Assembly: GCA_965372405.1 (NCBI GenBank)
Contig: CBDVCE010000004.1
Span: forward strand, 48,094-112,093
DNA: 64,000 bases
DNA from: Sunxiuqinia sp965372405
Lineage (GTDB): Bacteria > Bacteroidota > Bacteroidia > Bacteroidales > Prolixibacteraceae
Direction: 5' to 3'
The notes below the pieces were generated by a model. That model saw only the letters and a list, made by a program, of their open reading frames with translations, was not told where the DNA came from and made no database searches. The translations under genes and the position numbers were made by a program. Positions 1-8,494 of the stretch are shown in pieces. Each line of letters begins with the position of its first letter. Position 1 is the stretch's first letter.

Positions 1-60
1 TGTCCACAGGGTGATGCCACCTGCAAGTGGTTATACTTTTTATTGTTTTGCCAAAGTTAG

Positions 61-103
61 CAAAAAGAAAGATGCCAACCGTCAGTTGACAATTGGCATC
101 TTT
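61..103 (-). terminator. Rho-independent terminator of the FadL-type gene
   Basis: An 11-bp perfect inverted repeat (AAAGATGCCAA at 68-78 and its complement at 93-103) lies 27 bp past the stop codon at 130. On the minus strand it is followed by a T-rich run (TTTCTTTTTG). The first 60 bases of the window hold no gene that can be recognised. Confidence 0.75.
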
Positions 104-129
104 GCTGACTTTAACAAGTCAATATAGTT

Positions 130-1437
130 TTAGAATGAGAACCCAATCTCCAATTCAATTTGGTTCATTCCAATTTCTATAGTTTGTACAACACCAGTTT
201 CAGGATTTGGAGCATCCATCGGATTTGGTCCTTTAACGGTATTATCCAGTGCATAATTTATAGACAAATGAAGTTGTTTCCCACCTTCATTCTTTCTTCC
301 CCTCTTTCGTTTTCCTAGATCTTTTGTAAAACCAGCAGAAATTTGGGTTGTAATAACACCCGGCGCTAAAATATTAAACATTACCTCTGATTCAGAAATT
401 GGGTTATCTCCAAATGAAGTACCTCCACGGAAAGTCCATGTATCGACACCTGAATAAGACAATCCTAGTTTTACAATATTGATATCCTGCCATCCAAAAC
501 CAGCACCTGATGCAGAACCAAGAGGAGCATTGAAGTTCTGTCCAGTCATCATTGGGTTAGATACAGATTTCACATCTGTGTAGTTGATCCGTTTAAAATC
601 ACCCATTACTGTAAAGTCTTCAGTCATGTCCCATGCTAAACCAACTGTCCAGCTTGAAGGAATATCAAAATCACCATCTTCAGCAAACAAACCAGCATAT
701 TCTTCAAATTCGCTCATGTAAACTTTACTCTGATAAGTAGCTCCAATACTCAAAGTCTCTGTAATTTTTCCTAAATAACCAACTTTGAATCCATACCCAA
801 AACTATTGGATATTCCATTTCCAGAAAGATTAGCTGCATCTGCTGACATCATACTAAAACCTACTAAACCATCTGCCTCAAAATACTGATATCCTAAAGT
901 TCCGGTAACACCAACACTATGGTTTTCAGAAATCATTACTGAATAGGTTAAATTAGCAAACATTTGAGCCAAATTAACTCCTGTATTTTCAGCATCAAAG
1001 TCACCAAATCCACCTGGAGGAAAATCGGTATTCATTCCACCATTCCCAAATAAAGCAACAGAAAAACTGGAAACATCATTCACCATCCAATTTGCTCCCA
1101 TAGAAGGAATTGGGAAAAACTTGGAATCACTAGGTACAGTTCCAGACTTAAGACCAAAGGTACCATCAAACCCTGATGGATCACCAGTGATTGTAAACTC
1201 ACGGTTTGGATTAAATAAGCCAACGCCAATGTGATATTTTTTCCCTAGGTGAACCGCACCTGCTGGGTTACCATTAATTAATGATCCTTGATAGTATGCA
1301 ATACCTGCTCCAGCAAAACCTTTATTAATGGTACCGTAACCTGTACTAAAATAACCATCAGTTGCATTTGCCGCAAAGCTGGTGAATCCAATTATAGCAA
1401 TGAATAATAAAACTCGTTGAAAGAAATTCGTTTTCAT
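130..1437 (-). CDS. OmpP1/FadL/TodX-family outer-membrane transport protein
   Basis: This 435-residue protein is a beta-barrel of the FadL family, which lets hydrophobic compounds such as long-chain fatty acids cross the outer membrane. A signal peptide (MKTNFFQRVLLFIAIIGFTS, ending near AANA) is followed by the family's N-terminal pattern: glycine-rich GFAGAGIAYYQG, then NGNPAGAVHLG. The chain alternates polar and aromatic residues and ends in phenylalanine, as outer-membrane barrels do. The reading frame is open 114 bases further upstream, but that stretch is not signal-peptide-like and contains a -7 promoter element, so the start at 1437 is preferred. It lies downstream of the Crp/Fnr gene on the same strand, and a Fnr-box-like palindrome sits 64 bp upstream. 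The substrate cannot be read from the sequence. Confidence 0.88.
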   Translation of the reverse strand: MKTNFFQRVLLFIAIIGFTSFAANATDGYFSTGYGTINKGFAGAGIAYYQGSLINGNPAGAVHLGKKYHIGVGLFNPNREFTITGDPSGFDGTFGLKSGTVPSDSKFFPIPSMGANWMVNDVSSFSVALFGNGGMNTDFPPGGFGDFDAENTGVNLAQMFANLTYSVMISENHSVGVTGTLGYQYFEADGLVGFSMMSADAANLSGNGISNSFGYGFKVGYLGKITETLSIGATYQSKVYMSEFEEYAGLFAEDGDFDIPSSWTVGLAWDMTEDFTVMGDFKRINYTDVKSVSNPMMTGQNFNAPLGSASGAGFGWQDINIVKLGLSYSGVDTWTFRGGTSFGDNPISESEVMFNILAPGVITTQISAGFTKDLGKRKRGRKNEGGKQLHLSINYALDNTVKGPNPMDAPNPETGVVQTIEIGMNQIELEIGFSF

Positions 1438-1459
1438 ATGTTTAAGATTTGATTTGTTC

Positions 1460-1467
1460 CAAAAGTA
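1460..1467 (-). promoter_or_regulatory. Bacteroidota -7 element for the FadL-type gene
   Basis: TACTTTTG on the minus strand fits TAnnTTTG and lies 22 bp before the chosen start at 1437. No clear -33 TTTG was found at the usual distance. Confidence 0.4.
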
Positions 1468-1500
1468 TGAACAAGATTTTTTGCTTCTATTAGGTTTGAC

Positions 1501-1514
1501 TTGATATATATCAT
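1501..1514. promoter_or_regulatory. Fnr-box-like palindrome TTGAT-N4-ATCAT
   Basis: TTGATATATATCAT matches nine of the ten fixed bases of the classical Fnr box TTGAT-N4-ATCAA and contains a perfect 12-bp palindrome (1502-1513). It sits between a Crp/Fnr-family gene and the FadL-type gene, roughly 50 bp upstream of the likely transcription start. Which regulator binds it is inference. Confidence 0.4.
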
Positions 1515-1615
1515 AAGGTGATCTATATTCAAATTTACATATTTCTATCAAATATCATTTATCCGAATGAAAAATATTGTATAGCTGGAAAGATAAATGA
1601 ATTAACACTCTGCTC

Positions 1616-2290
1616 TTACCCTTTCAATAGTTCATTCATTTTTGCCTTGTCAATAATTTTAATTGTCCGTCGATGCACTTCAATTAAGCCCTCCTGATCC
1701 ATTTCACCCAATGCACGTCCCAATGATGGACGAGTAACAGCAAAAAATTCAGCCAACTGCGATTGCGAAAGAGGCAGCTCAACTATTGCTAACCGGTCTC
1801 CTGCAAGTTCAAGTAAATAGTGCGCGATCTTTTGTCTGATTGTTTTAAAAGATAAAAACTTAATCCGTTGTGAAAGAAACTGTGCCCTTGAAGAAATTGA
1901 GTTTAGGTAATTTGTTAAAATCCGTTGATCCTTCTGAAGTAATTTCAAAAATTCATCCCTATCAATGCTCAATAAACTAACTTCATTATTAGCAATTACT
2001 GTTACCGGGAATCGGTTATTTTGTCCAAAAAGGAATGCCGCAGCTAAAGGTCGAGGAGCTTCAATATCTTCAATTTTAATTGTTTTACCTGTATAATCGG
2101 CCATCTCTCCTTTTACACTTCCCTTAATTACAATAAAAAGGTTGGTGCATTCATCTCCTGCCTGAACCACCAATTCGTGTTTGTTAAAATGGCGAACCCT
2201 ATAATGAACATCTACCATTAACTGCTCTACTTTAAGGGGAGGAAGTCCTTTGAAAATAGGACACATTGAAATCAAATTATAATCGATCAT
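1616..2290 (-). CDS. Crp/Fnr-family transcriptional regulator, HcpR-like by context
   Basis: A 224-residue regulator of the usual length for the family. The N-terminal half is a cyclic-nucleotide-binding-type beta-roll (YRVRHFNKHELVVQAGDECT, VIKGSVKG). The C-terminal third is a winged helix-turn-helix (LPLSQSQLAEFFAVTRPSLG, then ALGEMDQEGLIEV). The N-terminal cysteine cluster of oxygen-sensing Fnr is not present; only scattered cysteines are seen. The gene is divergent from the ferredoxin-like gene that precedes hcp, which is the typical arrangement of HcpR, a haem-dependent NO-responsive Crp/Fnr protein in anaerobes. The HcpR assignment rests on context. A 16-bp palindrome lies 15 bp upstream of its start and could serve autoregulation. 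Confidence 0.85.
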   Translation of the reverse strand: MIDYNLISMCPIFKGLPPLKVEQLMVDVHYRVRHFNKHELVVQAGDECTNLFIVIKGSVKGEMADYTGKTIKIEDIEAPRPLAAAFLFGQNNRFPVTVIANNEVSLLSIDRDEFLKLLQKDQRILTNYLNSISSRAQFLSQRIKFLSFKTIRQKIAHYLLELAGDRLAIVELPLSQSQLAEFFAVTRPSLGRALGEMDQEGLIEVHRRTIKIIDKAKMNELLKG

Positions 2291-2305
2291 ATAAAATTAA
2301 GCGTT

Positions 2306-2321
2306 TGTAACAATTGATACA
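2306..2321. promoter_or_regulatory. Candidate Crp/HcpR-type operator
   Basis: TGTAACAATTGATACA is palindromic at 14 of 16 positions and keeps the TGTnA-N6-TnACA spacing of Crp-type sites. It lies in the divergent region between the Crp/Fnr gene and the ferredoxin-like gene. Its centre is about 41 bp upstream of the likely start of rightward transcription, a position typical of class II activation. Binding is inferred. Confidence 0.45.
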
Positions 2322-2342
2322 TTTGGATTAACGCTGGCAAGC

Positions 2343-2350
2343 TACATTTG
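2343..2350 (+). promoter_or_regulatory. -7 element of the ferredoxin-like gene
   Basis: TACATTTG fits TAnnTTTG, 22 bp before the ATG at 2372. A TTTG at 2322-2325 gives a 17-base spacer, shorter than the usual 19-21. The element covers an alternative TTG start at 2348 and therefore supports the ATG at 2372. Confidence 0.5.
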
Positions 2351-2371
2351 TTTTATCAAAATTCGAAAAAG

Positions 2372-3262
2372 ATGATCAGAGAAATTATAAAGATAGACGA
2401 AGAATTGTGCAATGGTTGTGGGCTGTGCATCCCAAATTGCCACGAAGGAGCACTGCAAATTATTGATGGAAAGGCCAGGCTTGTGAGTGAGTTGATGTGC
2501 GATGGATTAGGAGCCTGCCTTGGACATTGCCCGGAAGGCGCTCTTGAAATTGAAAAGCGTGAAGCTGAAGATTATGATGAGGTTGCCGTTATTAAGCAAA
2601 TGATTCCGAAGGGTGAAAATCTGATTATAGCTCATCTGAAACATTTGAAAGATCATAATGAAATTGGCTTTTTAAAAGAAGCTGTTGGTTATTTAAAAGC
2701 CAATGAATCGGAACTTGAAGTTGATGTTCGTGCAATTATTAGTGAAGTGCATAACAGTCAGCCTGAGCCACAAGCAGAATCCGAAGGTTGCGCATCAGGC
2801 GGATGTCCAGGTTCAGCACCCGTAAGTTTTGATAAGCCTTCATTTGTAATGGCACCAGAGGTTTCAGGAACTGCAACCCAATCTGAACTTCAGCAATGGC
2901 CAGTACAAATGCATTTAATTAATCCTGCTGCTGCTTATTTTCAGGGGGCAGATTTGCTAATTGCTGCCGACTGTGCTGCTTTTAGTCACGGTGATTTTCA
3001 CCGTACATTTTTAAAAGGAAAAAAATTGGTTATTGCCTGTCCTAAACTGGATCAGGGAAAAGATATTTACGTTGAAAAGATTCGTCATCTGATTGATGAA
3101 TCAAAAGTAAACACGATAACTGTAGTAATTATGGAAGTACCCTGTTGTGGGGGATTATCTCAAATTGTTCAAATGGCAGTTCAGCAAGCCGGCCGAAAAG
3201 TTCCGGTAAAGCAAATTGTCGTTGGCATAAAAGGGGATGTGTTGAAGGAAGAATGGGTATAA
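2372..3262 (+). CDS. 2x[4Fe-4S] ferredoxin-domain protein linked to hcp
   Basis: A 296-residue protein with an N-terminal ferredoxin domain: CNGCGLCIPNC binds one [4Fe-4S] cluster, and the second set is degenerate (MCDGLGACLGHCPEGA). A second cysteine-rich patch (CASGGCPGS) lies in the middle. The C-terminal part contains DLLIAADCAAF, VIACPKLD and EVPCCGGL, a pattern that recurs in iron-sulfur proteins encoded beside hybrid cluster protein in anaerobes. It probably supplies electrons to Hcp, which is inference from position. ATG at 2372 is preferred over TTG at 2348 because a promoter element overlaps the latter. A terminator-like hairpin follows, so hcp may be transcribed separately or by read-through. 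Confidence 0.85.
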   Translation: MIREIIKIDEELCNGCGLCIPNCHEGALQIIDGKARLVSELMCDGLGACLGHCPEGALEIEKREAEDYDEVAVIKQMIPKGENLIIAHLKHLKDHNEIGFLKEAVGYLKANESELEVDVRAIISEVHNSQPEPQAESEGCASGGCPGSAPVSFDKPSFVMAPEVSGTATQSELQQWPVQMHLINPAAAYFQGADLLIAADCAAFSHGDFHRTFLKGKKLVIACPKLDQGKDIYVEKIRHLIDESKVNTITVVIMEVPCCGGLSQIVQMAVQQAGRKVPVKQIVVGIKGDVLKEEWV

Positions 3263-3268
3263 GAAACT

Positions 3269-3297
3269 GCCGGGAGTAAAAGCTTCCGGCTTTTTTA
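3269..3297 (+). terminator. Terminator after the ferredoxin-like gene
   Basis: An 8-bp stem GCCGGGAG/CTTCCGGC (one G-U pair) with a six-base loop is followed by TTTTTT. It starts seven bases after the stop codon and would separate this gene from hcp. Confidence 0.75.
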
Positions 3298-3344
3298 TTG
3301 CCTCACCCTAAAAATTAATAGAATAGGCTTTAGTAGATTCAGTT

Positions 3345-3415
3345 ATCCTGAACTTGTTTCAGGATCTAATTCTATGACAGAAATTCCAATCCGGCAGCTA
3401 CCGGACGGAATGACG
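3345..3415. repeat. Palindromic REP-like element between the ferredoxin-like gene and hcp
   Basis: Two hairpins stand side by side. One is ATCCTGAA (3345-3352) with TTCAGGAT (3358-3365). The other is nested, ATTCC..CCGG (3383-3394) with CCGG..GGAAT (3401-3411). The core CCTGAACTTGTTTCAGG is a word that recurs as an extragenic palindrome in many bacteria, from memory. It is non-coding. Confidence 0.6.
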
Positions 3416-3470
3416 AGAGACTTGTATGGAAAATAAAATATTAAAATAAATTTTAAATTATAATTGAGAG

Positions 3471-5129
3471 ATGGAAGACATGTTTTGTTATCAGTGCCAG
3501 GAAGCGGCAAAAGGAGTTGGATGTACCATTAAAGGTGTTTGTGGAAAACCAAGTGATGTAGCAAATTTGCAAGATACATTGATGTTTGTTTTAAAAGGTG
3601 TTTCGATTCTAAACACAAAATTGAAAAGTGTTGGAAGAGCAGACGAGAAAGTAAATAAAGTTGTATTTGACGGCTTGTTTAGCACCATCACAAATGCAAA
3701 TTTCGATCATACATCATTTGTCATTCGCATAAAGAAAACTTTGAAACTTCGTGATGAGTTGAAAGGGAAAGTTGCTGATGCTGGCTTGCTAATTGGCGAT
3801 CATGATTCACTACACTGGAATGGTAAAACTGCTGAAGACTTTGAAGTAAAAGCAAAAGAAGTTGGTATTTTAAGTGAAGCCAATGAAGATGTTCGTTCGT
3901 TGAAAGAATTGATCATATATGGATTGAAAGGTTTAGCTGCTTATGCTGAACATGCTTATAACCTGGGATATCAGGAACAAGAAATTCATGACTTCCTGCA
4001 AGAAGCACTTGTTGCGACAACTCAAAATTTATCTGTTGATGAGTTAGTAAACCTAACTCTTAAAACTGGTGAATTTGGTGTAAGTGTAATGGCTTTGCTT
4101 GACAAAGCAAACACCACTTCATACGGAAATCCGGAAGTAACAAAAGTAAATATTGGTGTTCGCAATAAGCCAGCAATTCTAATTTCAGGTCATGATTTAA
4201 AAGATCTTGATGATTTGCTGAAACAAACTGACGGAACTGGAGTTGACGTTTACACGCACAGTGAAATGTTACCTGCTCACTACTATCCTGAATTTAAGAA
4301 ATACGAAAACTTTGTAGGTAACTACGGAAATGCATGGTGGAAACAAAAAGAAGAATTTGAGTCATTTAACGGACCAATTCTTTTCACCACCAACTGCATT
4401 GTTCCTCCAATGGAGGACGCTGGTTACAAAGATCGTATCTATACAACCGGAGCAAGTGGTTTAACTGGTGCTCTTCACATTCCAGATCGTAAAGAAGGTG
4501 AGATGAAAGATTTCTCAGCAATTATTGAACATGCCAAGAAATGTGCTGCTCCAACTGAAATTGAAACTGGTGAAATCGTAGGTGGTTTTGCACACAATCA
4601 GGTATTCGAATTGGCTGAACCAATTGTTGAAGCGGTTAAAACCGGTGCTATCCGTAAATTCTTTGTAATGGCAGGTTGTGATGGCCGTATGATGAGTCGT
4701 GACTACTATACTGAGTTTGCTGAAAAACTTCCAAAAGACACGGTAATTCTAACTGCAGGTTGTGCAAAATACCGTTACAACAAATTGCCTTTGGGTGATA
4801 TTAATGGTATTCCTCGCGTAATTGATGCAGGACAGTGTAATGACTCCTATTCATTAGCCGTAGTTGCTCTGAAACTGAAAGAGATTTTTGAGTTGGAAGA
4901 TATCAACGAATTGCCAATTGCATACAACATTGCATGGTATGAGCAAAAAGCCGTAATTGTATTATTGGCACTACTTCACCTGGGTATAAAAAACATTCAC
5001 CTGGGGCCAACATTGCCAGCTTTCCTTTCACCTAATATAGCATCTGTATTGGTTGAAAACTTTGGTATTGCAGGAATTACTTCAGTTGATGAGGATATGA
5101 AATTGTTCTTAGAGCCTGTTGAAGCTTAA
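3471..5129 (+). CDS. hcp: Hybrid cluster protein (hydroxylamine reductase)
   Basis: A 552-residue protein of full family length. Hcp reduces hydroxylamine and, by more recent work, nitric oxide, using a hybrid Fe-S-O cluster. The N-terminal cysteines are C6-x2-C9-x8-C18-x5-C24, the class I pattern that holds a [4Fe-4S] cluster. The hybrid-cluster ligands are recognisable: His in ISGHDLKDL, cysteines in TNCIVPP, MAGCDGR, AGCAKYRYN and GQCNDSYS, and the Glu/Lys pair in WYEQKAV. It follows the ferredoxin-like gene and the Crp/Fnr regulator and precedes norZ on the opposite strand. It starts at ATG 3471 (MEDMFCYQCQ). No clear -7 element was seen in front of it. Confidence 0.97.
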   Translation: MEDMFCYQCQEAAKGVGCTIKGVCGKPSDVANLQDTLMFVLKGVSILNTKLKSVGRADEKVNKVVFDGLFSTITNANFDHTSFVIRIKKTLKLRDELKGKVADAGLLIGDHDSLHWNGKTAEDFEVKAKEVGILSEANEDVRSLKELIIYGLKGLAAYAEHAYNLGYQEQEIHDFLQEALVATTQNLSVDELVNLTLKTGEFGVSVMALLDKANTTSYGNPEVTKVNIGVRNKPAILISGHDLKDLDDLLKQTDGTGVDVYTHSEMLPAHYYPEFKKYENFVGNYGNAWWKQKEEFESFNGPILFTTNCIVPPMEDAGYKDRIYTTGASGLTGALHIPDRKEGEMKDFSAIIEHAKKCAAPTEIETGEIVGGFAHNQVFELAEPIVEAVKTGAIRKFFVMAGCDGRMMSRDYYTEFAEKLPKDTVILTAGCAKYRYNKLPLGDINGIPRVIDAGQCNDSYSLAVVALKLKEIFELEDINELPIAYNIAWYEQKAVIVLLALLHLGIKNIHLGPTLPAFLSPNIASVLVENFGIAGITSVDEDMKLFLEPVEA

Positions 5130-5238
5130 TCAAACCCAGCGACCAGACTTAGACAAAAATAACACACCGCTGCTTGCGGCGGAGTTGTTCATAAGATCTA
5201 ACCTTAAATTACTTAAGGGATTGATTCATGAAAAGGGA

Positions 5239-5275
5239 AAGAGAGGATGTCCATTTGGGCATCCTCTCTTGTTTA
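5239..5275 (+). terminator. Terminator of hcp
   Basis: A perfect 11-bp repeat AAGAGAGGATG / CATCCTCTCTT extends to about 14 bp with a four-base loop (ATTT). A short T-rich tail follows. It lies 110 bp past the hcp stop. Confidence 0.65.
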
Positions 5276-5329
5276 AAGGATTAAAAAGTATCAGAGTATA
5301 TTTCTATTCACAAGAAAGAAATTTGAAAG

Positions 5330-5357
5330 TAAAAAAACCGCCCATAATTGAGCGGTT
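5330..5357 (-). terminator. Terminator of norZ
   Basis: AACCGC/GCGGTT stem (5336-5341 and 5352-5357) is followed on the minus strand by seven T (5331-5337). It lies 26 bp beyond the norZ stop. Confidence 0.7.
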
Positions 5358-5382
5358 CTTTCATACTTAAATAAATATCTAT

Positions 5383-7635
5383 TTATTCTTTAATTTCTTT
5401 TTCATATGACCAGCCAAAGGACAGACCAAAGATATGATACACCAATACAAAAATCCCAGCAGCAAAAATAGTATCGCCAATAACGCGTAACCATTTTAAA
5501 GTAGCCATAAATGGTAACTGCATAAATTCTGCTGATCGGGCATACCACAAACCATGTTTTACACTGGCCCATGTTTGAGCTAATCCAATTGGGAAGACAC
5601 TAATAAGCACCATCAGCAATAAGCCAATATTGATTGCCCAGAATGCAAATTTGATAGTTCCTTCTTTCCATGTAAGTTTTAAGTTCATATCTCGTAAAAC
5701 GAAAAGCATCAAGCCAATTCCAAGAAACCCGTACACCCCAAACAAAGCGGTATGAGCATGTACAGCAGTCGTATTTAGCCCTTGCATATAATAGAGTGCA
5801 ATTGGCGGATTAATTAAAAACCCAAAGATACCTGCACCCAAAAAGTTCCAGAATGCAACTGCAATAAATGAATAGATTGGCCATTTATAAGCTTTCACCC
5901 AATCTTCCGTACGAGTCAGTTTGATATTGTGGTAAGCCTCAAATCCCATGAGAATAAGAGGTACAACTTCCAGTGCACTAAAACTTGCCCCCAGTGCAAG
6001 TACAGCCGTTGGTGTTCCTGTAAAATACAGGTGATGGAAGGTTCCCAAGATGCCTCCACTTAGAAATATTATAGTTGAAAAGATGACTGTAGAGGTGGCT
6101 ATTTTGACTCCAATCAACTGCATACGTACAAACAGGTAAGCAATAATAACAGTTGCAAATACTTCAAAGAAACCTTCAACCCAAAGATGCACTACCCACC
6201 AACGCCAATACTCTGCAATTGCCAGGTTCGTTTGCCTTCCCCACATTAGCCCGGCTCCATAAAATAAAGCGATGGCTGCAGATGAAATTAAAAACATAAT
6301 GAGAAGATTCCGAGTTTCTGTGCGTTGTTTAATTGCGGGTAAAATCGCCCTGCCCATTAAAAACAGCCAGATAAATAGACCAATAAAAAGAAATGCTTGC
6401 CAGAATCGTCCCAGATCAACATATTCATATCCTTGATGACCAAACCAGAAATTTTCAACTAATCCTAATTTCTGCATCACACCCATCCATTGTCCGGCCA
6501 ACGATCCTACTACAATAATCAATAATGAAATGAAAAGTACATTTACACCCAGTGCTTGAAATTTAGGTTCTTTGCCTGAAATCGCCGGTGCAAAAAACAA
6601 GCCGGTAGCTAGCCATGAAGTGGCAATCCAAAAAATACCAATCTGCACATGCCAGGTTCTGGTGATAGAATAAGGTAACCACTCTGCCAATGGTATCCCA
6701 TAAAATGCAGTCCCCTCAACACCATAGTGTGCAGTAATAATACCAGCAATAATTTGCACCAGCATTAAAATAGAAACAACCCAGAAATATTTCAAGGTAG
6801 CTTTCATTGAAGGAAACATCTTCGTTCCCAAAACAGGATTAACTTTCGGAATATCCACATGTTCTTCCCTGTCACGGCTTACTGCATAATACCAGGACAT
6901 CCAGCCAATACCTGCAAGTAAGATAATAACACTAAATCCAGTCCATAAAAGAAGTGCACTTCCAGGTTTATTTGCTACCAATTGTTCCGGCGGCCAATTG
7001 TTTGTGTAGGAAATATCTTGTCCCGGACGTTCTGTAACGGTTGCCCAGGTAGCCCAGAAAAAGAACGCATTCATCATTCTCATCCGAGCTTCATCTTTTA
7101 TTGTATTTTCAGGAATCGCATAGGCTTCACGTAAATCAGCCTCTTCAACTCCATTCATAAATAACCTTGAATAATGTCCACCAACCTCCTTAAATGCTAA
7201 TGCCCGAAGATCAGAAATTACTATATTGCCAGTGGCAACATCGTATGTGTTTGTCCGCATTTCTTTTTGGACTCGTGCTTCAAGTGCAGCCTTCTGCTCA
7301 ACATTGAGCGACTCATAATCTTTCCCAAAATCAGCCTGACCCCAATAATTCAACATGAACATCGCTTCCCTGTGAAGCCAGTCTGCAGTCCAGTCTGGAG
7401 CCAGATACGCACCATGTCCCCAAATAGTTCCCAGCTCTTGACCACCAATGGACTGCCAAATATTCTGCCCATCTTTAATGTCTTTTTCTCCAAAAACAAC
7501 TCCTCCTGAGGTCGTTACTACTTGTTTTGGAATTGGGGGAGCCTGACGATAAATTTCCCAACCATAATAAAGAAGGACTGAAAACGATATAATCATTACC
7601 GCTCCAAATCCATACCATAATTTCTTTGTGTTCAT
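5383..7635 (-). CDS. norZ: Quinol-dependent nitric oxide reductase (qNOR)
   Basis: A 750-residue single-subunit enzyme that reduces two NO to N2O with electrons from the quinol pool, in the inner membrane. The N-terminal part (QELGTIWGHGAYLAPDWTADW) is the fused NorC-like extension that distinguishes qNOR from two-subunit cNOR. The following part has about a dozen membrane helices with the haem and non-haem iron ligands: His329 in TWHVQIG, the His534-His535 pair in GTFHHLYF, and His626/His628 in VHAHTALFG. WVEGFFEVFA matches the NOR-specific glutamate region. It is divergent from the RIC gene and adjacent to hcp, so it forms part of an NO-defence module. A likely promoter and an inverted repeat stand in the shared upstream region. 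Confidence 0.96.
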   Translation of the reverse strand: MNTKKLWYGFGAVMIISFSVLLYYGWEIYRQAPPIPKQVVTTSGGVVFGEKDIKDGQNIWQSIGGQELGTIWGHGAYLAPDWTADWLHREAMFMLNYWGQADFGKDYESLNVEQKAALEARVQKEMRTNTYDVATGNIVISDLRALAFKEVGGHYSRLFMNGVEEADLREAYAIPENTIKDEARMRMMNAFFFWATWATVTERPGQDISYTNNWPPEQLVANKPGSALLLWTGFSVIILLAGIGWMSWYYAVSRDREEHVDIPKVNPVLGTKMFPSMKATLKYFWVVSILMLVQIIAGIITAHYGVEGTAFYGIPLAEWLPYSITRTWHVQIGIFWIATSWLATGLFFAPAISGKEPKFQALGVNVLFISLLIIVVGSLAGQWMGVMQKLGLVENFWFGHQGYEYVDLGRFWQAFLFIGLFIWLFLMGRAILPAIKQRTETRNLLIMFLISSAAIALFYGAGLMWGRQTNLAIAEYWRWWVVHLWVEGFFEVFATVIIAYLFVRMQLIGVKIATSTVIFSTIIFLSGGILGTFHHLYFTGTPTAVLALGASFSALEVVPLILMGFEAYHNIKLTRTEDWVKAYKWPIYSFIAVAFWNFLGAGIFGFLINPPIALYYMQGLNTTAVHAHTALFGVYGFLGIGLMLFVLRDMNLKLTWKEGTIKFAFWAINIGLLLMVLISVFPIGLAQTWASVKHGLWYARSAEFMQLPFMATLKWLRVIGDTIFAAGIFVLVYHIFGLSFGWSYEKEIKE

Positions 7636-7678
7636 AAAATTCTGATTTAGAAGATAAATAACTCTTTTAATCCTATTG

Positions 7679-7709
7679 CAAGTATAAATAAATAAATTAG
7701 ATTTGCCAA
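7679..7709 (-). promoter_or_regulatory. Promoter of norZ
   Basis: On the minus strand TTGG (7709-7706), a 19-base spacer and TATACTTG (7686-7679) approximate the Bacteroidota -33/-7 consensus with one mismatch in the -7 box. Confidence 0.45.
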
Positions 7710-7711
7710 CT

Positions 7712-7731
7712 AGAAGACCTTTATGTCCTCT
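7712..7731. promoter_or_regulatory. Inverted repeat in the norZ/ric divergent region
   Basis: AGAAGAC-N6-GTCCTCT is palindromic at six of seven half-site positions. It abuts the -33 box of norZ and ends 14 bases before the ric start. A regulator bound here could control both genes. The NsrR-like Rrf2 protein and the Crp/Fnr protein are the candidates. Confidence 0.4.
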
Positions 7732-7745
7732 TTTAAAAATATATC

Positions 7746-8465
7746 ATGATTAGAATTGAAACACCCGTAGGAGAAATTGCAAAAAAATATTTTCAAACAG
7801 TAAAAGTATTTGACGATTATCAGATTGACTTTTGTTGTGGTGGAAAACAGAGCTTAGTAGAAACCTGCAAAGAAAAGTCATTAAATATGACAGAAATAGT
7901 TGAAAAACTTGAACAATCGATTCGCACATCGACTGACGCACCTCAGTTTGACACAATGCCTTTAGACGAACTGATTCAGTATATTGAAAGCAAGCATCAT
8001 ACATACGTCCGAGAGCAAATTCCCTTGTTAACGAAGTTACTAAATAAAATTGCGGAAGTGCATGGAGAGATACATCCGGAACTGATTGAGGTGAACGCTC
8101 ATTTTAATGAATCTGCAGGACAGCTAACAATGCACATGCAGAAAGAAGAGATTGTACTGTTTCCTTTAATTCAAAAATTACTCCAGCTAAAAAATAAGAA
8201 CAAGAGCATGAGCATTTTATCAAGTGCGTCAGTGGTTCATCCAATAGCAGCAATGGTGCAGGAACATGAAAACGAAGGAGCTCGTTTTGAAGAGATCTCA
8301 CGATTAACTAATAATTATACGCTTCCCGAGGGTGCTTGCAATACATTCAGTGCAGCATACGAAACGATACAGGCCTTCGAAAAAGACTTGCACAGGCACA
8401 TTCATTTGGAGAATAATATATTGTTTCCAAAAGCTGTAATTCTTGAAGAAGAAGTTGTGAAATAA
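7746..8465 (+). CDS. ric: RIC/ScdA/YtfE iron-sulfur cluster repair di-iron protein
   Basis: A 239-residue cytoplasmic protein that repairs Fe-S clusters damaged by NO or peroxide. The N-terminal ScdA_N (DUF542) domain shows VGEIAKKYFQTVKVFDDYQIDFCCGG with the characteristic Cys-Cys. A hemerythrin-like four-helix domain follows, with iron-binding histidines and glutamates in KHHTYVREQ, MHMQKEEIVLFP, VQEHENEGARF and HRHIHLENNILFPKA. The length is normal for the family. It is divergent from norZ and 29 bp upstream of the Rrf2 gene, likely one transcript. Confidence 0.95.
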   Translation: MIRIETPVGEIAKKYFQTVKVFDDYQIDFCCGGKQSLVETCKEKSLNMTEIVEKLEQSIRTSTDAPQFDTMPLDELIQYIESKHHTYVREQIPLLTKLLNKIAEVHGEIHPELIEVNAHFNESAGQLTMHMQKEEIVLFPLIQKLLQLKNKNKSMSILSSASVVHPIAAMVQEHENEGARFEEISRLTNNYTLPEGACNTFSAAYETIQAFEKDLHRHIHLENNILFPKAVILEEEVVK

Positions 8466-8494
8466 GGCTAAATTTGTCTGCAAATAAAAGATAC

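Noticed and set aside
1..60. A promoter for a gene left of the window (TAACTTTG, minus strand, 52-59)
   Set aside because: The -7 word is present but the -33 position falls in the terminator and no downstream gene can be seen.
5119..5370. An 83-residue frame at the end of hcp
   Set aside because: It begins with TTG inside hcp, has no family resemblance and runs through two terminator hairpins.
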